This document shows, piece after piece, positions 60,981 through 64,000 of a DNA stretch of 64,000 nucleotides. Position numbers and translations under genes: made by a program. How positions within the stretch are numbered: the first letter of the stretch is position 1; every line of letters starts with the position of its first letter. The notes beneath the pieces are model-generated. The model made no database searches. It worked only from the letters and a program-made list of their open reading frames with translations, and was not told where the DNA came from. The DNA is taken from positions 160,907 to 224,906 of the forward strand of contig CAMXIF010000002.1 in assembly GCA_947243845.1 (NCBI GenBank), given 5' to 3'. The DNA comes from an uncultured bacterium. Its GTDB lineage: Bacteria > Bacillota > Clostridia > Lachnospirales > Lachnospiraceae.

Positions 60981-61277
60981 TCAGGCACCTCCCAGTCTTT
61001 CATACCGCATGTTACACCCCGCTTCCAACCACCCACCGGCAGCACGATCATAGTCACCGAAGCACTGCTCCCGGTCATTAGCACACCAAAAACCAGCTTG
61101 CCTCCCTGCGTATTTACATAAGCAGCTTGTTTTTGATTACTTTTCAAAACTTTCCGCTCTTATTTTTCAAATTATAATAATTATTATAAAGGAATTTGTC
61201 TTATAAACGCAAGACATATTCCTTTTTGCAGCTGCGCCAATTATTTCTTTATGTAATGGTAAAGATTTAAGCCATAT

Positions 61278-61314
61278 AAAAAAGAACCCGCAAACATATA
61301 TGTTTACGGGCTCT
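61278..61314 (-). terminator. Hairpin terminator after the tRNA-Asn remnant
   Basis: On the minus strand AGAGCCCG (61307-61314) pairs with CGGGTTCT (61283-61290) with one G-T pair. The loop has a further pairing core, GTAAACATATATGTTTGC. Six T residues follow. The core resembles that of the hairpin at 63946-63977. Confidence 0.72.
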
Positions 61315-61319
61315 CCGTT

Positions 61320-61385
61320 TCCCCAAGCAGGGCTTGAACCTACAACTCCTCGGTTAACAGCTGCGCGCTCTGCCAATGATGCAGT
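61320..61385 (-). pseudogene. Degenerate tRNA-Asn (GTT) fragment
   Basis: Read on the minus strand, ATTGGCAGAGC is a D arm, CTGTTAA is an Asn anticodon loop, TAGGTTCAAGCCC is a T arm and TTGGGGA is the 3' acceptor strand. The 5' acceptor strand should be TCCCCAA but is ATGCAAC or similar, and the anticodon stem has two mismatches. It cannot fold into a normal tRNA. It may be the duplicated 3' part left by an integrated element. Confidence 0.7.
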
Positions 61386-61514
61386 TGCATATTGTAATAT
61401 TTATTGATAAAGTTGCCAGTATACAAAATTAACTTTGTAATTCCTGTATAATCTCCCACTGTTAACGGTGGGCACAGCCCATTTACTTGCCGTTTACTGG
61501 CTCGGCCGGATTTG

Positions 61515-62228
61515 CTATTTATCAATTCTTCGTAACAGAATACTACACATACCAGTAGCTAACGCAAAGAGCAGGAGTAGTGGCAAAAAGTTTTCAAACT
61601 TGAAAACTCTTTCTGCCATTAGTTGATATCCCCATGTAGCCGGAAATAATTTTCCTATTGTTTTAAACGCTTTTGGAAGTAGTTCAATCGGAAACATAAT
61701 CCCAGAAAGCATGACTGACGGTAAAAAAACAATAATAGAAAACATAGAGGTTTTTGCTTGGTCTTTTACTGCCAGACCGATTATGCTGGCAATACTAAGT
61801 GATACTGCAATAAAAATAGCAAGGCTGATGAAGTACATACTCGGATTTTCTGGTATTTCAGCATGAAAGACCAGTGGTGCAGCAATATACAAAATAATGC
61901 TCATAATGAACAAATGAATATACGCTGAAACGTTGGTTAAGGCAAGACCGAGATATAGTGGAACACCATTCGCTTTATAGACCTTTTTGATATCACTGTT
62001 ATATATTTCAACAAGAGACGGCGGCAGACCAATCAACGCCCCCATTGTCACGCCAAATACAGTCATTGACTGAATAAGCGTATATCTCGCTTCCGGCATA
62101 ACTGACGTAAATATGCCGCCCATAATTGCAAAGAATAGAAGGGGAACGATATAACAGGTTATAAGTAATGTTTTGCTCCTTATATCTAATTTCCATTGTA
62201 AAGAAACTCCATATAGAAATGCTCCCAT
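61515..62228 (-). CDS. ABC-2 type transporter permease
   Basis: The 237-residue protein has six likely membrane segments, with MGAFLYGVSLQWKLDIRSK at the start and the ABC-2 pattern ASIIGLAVKDQAKTSMFS followed by LPSVMLSGIMFP near residue 170. It starts two bases after the ATPase gene stop, so translation is coupled. With the ATPase it forms an exporter of the drug/lantibiotic-immunity type. The substrate is unknown. Its stop codon lies about 130 bases from the tRNA-Asn fragment. Confidence 0.88.
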   Translation of the reverse strand: MGAFLYGVSLQWKLDIRSKTLLITCYIVPLLFFAIMGGIFTSVMPEARYTLIQSMTVFGVTMGALIGLPPSLVEIYNSDIKKVYKANGVPLYLGLALTNVSAYIHLFIMSIILYIAAPLVFHAEIPENPSMYFISLAIFIAVSLSIASIIGLAVKDQAKTSMFSIIVFLPSVMLSGIMFPIELLPKAFKTIGKLFPATWGYQLMAERVFKFENFLPLLLLFALATGMCSILLRRIDK

Positions 62229-62230
62229 TG

Positions 62231-63040
62231 TTACGCCCCCTTTGCAATTTTTATAAAGTGTTGTTCCAGTGAACCCCGGTCTATCTGAATATCTGCTATG
62301 GTTTCTCCTTTTTCTTTATACTGCATAAGCAACGCAAGTAAAGAGTCTCCAATATTTTCAGATTCATATTTTTCCATTCCACTTTCTGTTTGGATTGTGA
62401 TATTATAATGCTTTCCGATTGTTTGGCCTAACTGTTCGACAGTCCCAATAAAGGCAATCTTACCGCCGGAAAGAATAGCAATCCGGTCGCATAGATTTTC
62501 CACTTCTGTCATATCGTGGCTCGCTAATATAATTGTCTTTCCGATTGCTTTTAGCTGCCGGATTTGCTCATGTAAGGATAATCGTCCCTCAACATCAAGT
62601 CCTGCGGTTGGTTCATCAAGAAACAGAATATCCGGATTTCGTGTTAAAGCAAGCGCTAAATGAAGCCGCCGCTTTTGCCCTGTTGATAATTGATAATACT
62701 GTTTTTGGGCAAATTCATAAATACCGAGAGCGTCAAGTGTCTCTTTATCAAGAGGTGTCTTATTCCATTTAGCAAACAGCCTGACAGCTTCCAGTGGTCT
62801 AATATGCTCCGGCAAAGAAGCTGACTGTAATTGAATACCCATGATTCCATTTATGGTAATGCTTCCGCTGTCATATTTTCGTAAACCCTCAATGCATTCA
62901 AGAGATGTGGTTTTTCCTGCACCATTTACACCGAGCAGAGCAAAAATTTCTCCTTGTTGTACACAAAAATCTAAGCCATTCAGCACAACGTGAGTTCCGT
63001 AGCTCTTTGTTAGATTGCTGATTTTTATAGCTTCACTCAT
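62231..63040 (-). CDS. ABC transporter ATP-binding protein
   Basis: The 269-residue ATPase has Walker A GVNGAGKTT (37-45), the signature LSTGQKRRL (118-126), Walker B ILFLDEPTAGLD (138-149) and the switch histidine in ILASHDMTE. The Q loop reads MGIQLQSASLPEHI near residue 67. It belongs to the CcmA/drug-resistance group that pairs with ABC-2 permeases. The ATG overlaps the MerR gene stop by four bases. The final 60 residues resemble the extension of bacitracin- or doxorubicin-type exporters. Confidence 0.92.
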   Translation of the reverse strand: MSEAIKISNLTKSYGTHVVLNGLDFCVQQGEIFALLGVNGAGKTTSLECIEGLRKYDSGSITINGIMGIQLQSASLPEHIRPLEAVRLFAKWNKTPLDKETLDALGIYEFAQKQYYQLSTGQKRRLHLALALTRNPDILFLDEPTAGLDVEGRLSLHEQIRQLKAIGKTIILASHDMTEVENLCDRIAILSGGKIAFIGTVEQLGQTIGKHYNITIQTESGMEKYESENIGDSLLALLMQYKEKGETIADIQIDRGSLEQHFIKIAKGA

Positions 63041-63837
63041 TCTGTTTCCTCCTTAAATGGGTCAACGCCTAAATGTGAAAAATAGAAGTCCAATGCTTGC
63101 CCAACATATATGTTGGCGATTTCCTGCTTTTCTTTCCATTCATGGTCTATATTTTGAAATTGTCCTAATTCAATAAGTTTGGGAAGTATACTCATATCTC
63201 CGCCCGTAAAATCTGTTATCATATCCCAATAGGCTTTTGCAAAAGTTTGTCCCTCATCACTGTCAGCGGGAACACCTGCATTTTGAAGCCTTATTGCTTC
63301 GTCTTGAAGCTGCATGAAAGTGTTCATAAAAGCCATTCCGCTATCTTTATCAAAACGGCTGCGAATATGGTCAAGCATTTGGTCATCAAAATATTTAATC
63401 AGCCAATAGAAATCGTTCTTCATCTGCAAATTGACAATAATGTCTGCATATTTTTTGAAATCAACTGACTGCATTTGCAGGACTTCTTCCCGCAACACTT
63501 CCAATTCCCTCAACGATTCAGACAGGCTTTCTATTTTCCGTTTGACAGCGGCTGCCTGCTCCATTAGAGCATCAGCAATTTCATCCGGTGTATCAAGTGG
63601 AATCAGTCGATTTTTTATGTCGTCCAAAGAAAATCCTAAATGTTTGAGCGATAAAATCTGATAAAGTTTTACTATGTCTTTACCTGTATATAACCTACGC
63701 CCTCCTTCACTCATGGAAGAAGGGGAAAGTAAGCCCTCTCTATCGTAATGTTGTAATGTCCGTACAGTAACGTCCATTTTTTTGGCGACTTCACCAACGG
63801 TCATATAACCTTGTGGTATAGCTTTATGTTTATTCAT
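63037..63837 (-). CDS. MerR family regulator with a TipA-like ligand domain
   Basis: The 266-residue protein has the MerR DNA-binding region: MTVGEVAKKMDVTVRTLQHY from residue 12, then GRRLYTGKDIVKLYQI and LKHLGFSLDDIKNRL. A coiled helix (about 90-120) and a C-terminal TipAS-like helical domain follow. Such proteins bind drugs and activate export genes. AGGAGG lies seven bases before the ATG. It is the first gene of an operon with an ABC exporter, and the promoter at 63860-63890 has the 19-base spacer expected for MerR control. The inducer is unknown. Confidence 0.92.
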   Translation of the reverse strand: MNKHKAIPQGYMTVGEVAKKMDVTVRTLQHYDREGLLSPSSMSEGGRRLYTGKDIVKLYQILSLKHLGFSLDDIKNRLIPLDTPDEIADALMEQAAAVKRKIESLSESLRELEVLREEVLQMQSVDFKKYADIIVNLQMKNDFYWLIKYFDDQMLDHIRSRFDKDSGMAFMNTFMQLQDEAIRLQNAGVPADSDEGQTFAKAYWDMITDFTGGDMSILPKLIELGQFQNIDHEWKEKQEIANIYVGQALDFYFSHLGVDPFKEETE

Positions 63838-63859
63838 GTCATACCTCCTGTTGCTTTAT

Positions 63860-63890
63860 AGTATATCTTATTACGTTACGTCACAAGCAA
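63860..63890 (-). promoter_or_regulatory. MerR-type promoter with a 19-base spacer
   Basis: On the minus strand TTGCTT (63885-63890) and TATACT (63860-63865) are 19 bases apart, two more than usual, which is the mark of promoters activated by MerR proteins. The spacer contains an ACGT-A-ACGT dyad where the regulator would bind. Confidence 0.8.
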
Positions 63891-63945
63891 GTGTTTTTGC
63901 AAAGATATTTAAACTTTATTTTTGAGGAGAAAAGAAGAATACAGA

Positions 63946-63977
63946 AAAACCTGTAAACAAAGATGTTTACAGGTTTT
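63946..63977. terminator. Strong hairpin, probable terminator of a gene beyond the right edge
   Basis: AAAACCTGTAAACA (63946-63959) pairs perfectly with TGTTTACAGGTTTT (63964-63977) around the loop AAGA. It is symmetric, so it could work in both directions. No gene in the window ends here on the plus strand, so it probably ends a minus-strand transcript from the right. Confidence 0.75.
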
Positions 63978-64000
63978 CATATCCGACTATTCAGTTCAAC

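Larger units (their letters stand above)
60981..61514. other. Intergenic region with tRNA remnant
   Basis: This 534-base stretch holds the terminator-like hairpin at 61278-61314 and the degenerate tRNA-Asn at 61320-61385. A 63-codon frame at 60956-61147 begins at a TTG without a good ribosome site and overlaps the kinase start, so it is not annotated. AT-rich sequence around 61160-61195 may hold the kinase promoter, but no clear pair of boxes was found. Confidence 0.6.

Noticed and set aside
60956..61147. 63-codon frame before the hexosamine kinase
   Set aside because: It starts at TTG without a good ribosome site and overlaps the kinase start, which itself has a strong ribosome site.
61320..61385. 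Functional tRNA-Asn
   Set aside because: The 5' acceptor strand does not pair with the 3' strand and the anticodon stem has two mismatches.

Overview
The window looks like a chromosomal segment of an anaerobic Clostridia-type Firmicute, most likely Lachnospiraceae. The evidence is strong GGAGG-type ribosome binding sites, several TTG/GTG starts, a stand-alone Spo0A C-terminal domain, a YerB-like DUF3048 lipoprotein, BlaI/M56 pairs, large hybrid histidine kinases and a GH36 alpha-galactosidase. This is inferred from gene content; no rRNA or marker gene is present to fix the species.

Positions 1-38,000 hold a surface-polysaccharide locus read almost entirely on the minus strand. From right to left it has a reductase of the dTDP-rhamnose type (rfbD), GDP-mannose dehydratase (gmd), a large membrane protein, a cyclic-nucleotide-binding protein, GDP-fucose synthase (fcl), a lone Spo0A DNA-binding domain, a clear terminator, then an assembly operon. 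That operon holds a polyprenyl-linked GT2, a phosphoglycosyl transferase, a Wzz-like protein, an EpsG-like polymerase and several GT2/GT4 glycosyltransferases. At the left end are pseB, pseC, pseG and the start of pseF, so a pseudaminic-acid-type nonulosonate is made, with GT-C and GT2 enzymes that may use it. No flippase, pseH or pseI is visible; they may lie beyond the left edge.

This locus is interrupted at about 9,950-20,125 by an AT-rich defence island. Its right part is an apparently intact four-gene operon with its own promoter: an N6-adenine-type DNA methyltransferase, an 843-residue protein with an N-terminal MORC/Hsp90-like GHKL ATPase and a C-terminal histidine-kinase-like module, a receiver-like protein with all phosphorylation residues, and an HNH endonuclease. 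To its left are decaying pieces: HsdM fused by deletion to the tail of HsdS, a DUF4238 gene, a frameshifted AlbA_2/ATPase regulator, an SF2 helicase remnant whose DECH box has become NGCH, a CPBP membrane protease and a 40-residue winged-helix tail. The methyltransferase-GHKL/kinase-receiver-HNH operon is the best candidate for an undescribed system.

Positions 37,640-52,900 hold regulatory and transport genes: a BlaI/BlaR1-type pair with perfect operators, an MFS/TetR pair with three matching operators, a hybrid histidine kinase, the DUF3048 lipoprotein, an AgrC-like kinase without a partner, a second and damaged BlaI/M56 pair, a split chromate transporter and a MATE exporter. tRNA-Cys and tRNA-Glu follow.

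Positions 53,300-61,000 hold a sugar-use block: a hybrid histidine kinase, a lipoprotein solute-binding protein and a GH36 alpha-galactosidase in one operon, then an N-acetylhexosamine kinase-like gene. The right end has a degenerate tRNA-Asn, then a MerR/ABC ATPase/ABC permease operon with a typical 19-bp-spacer MerR promoter. A possible integration scar frames this last block.
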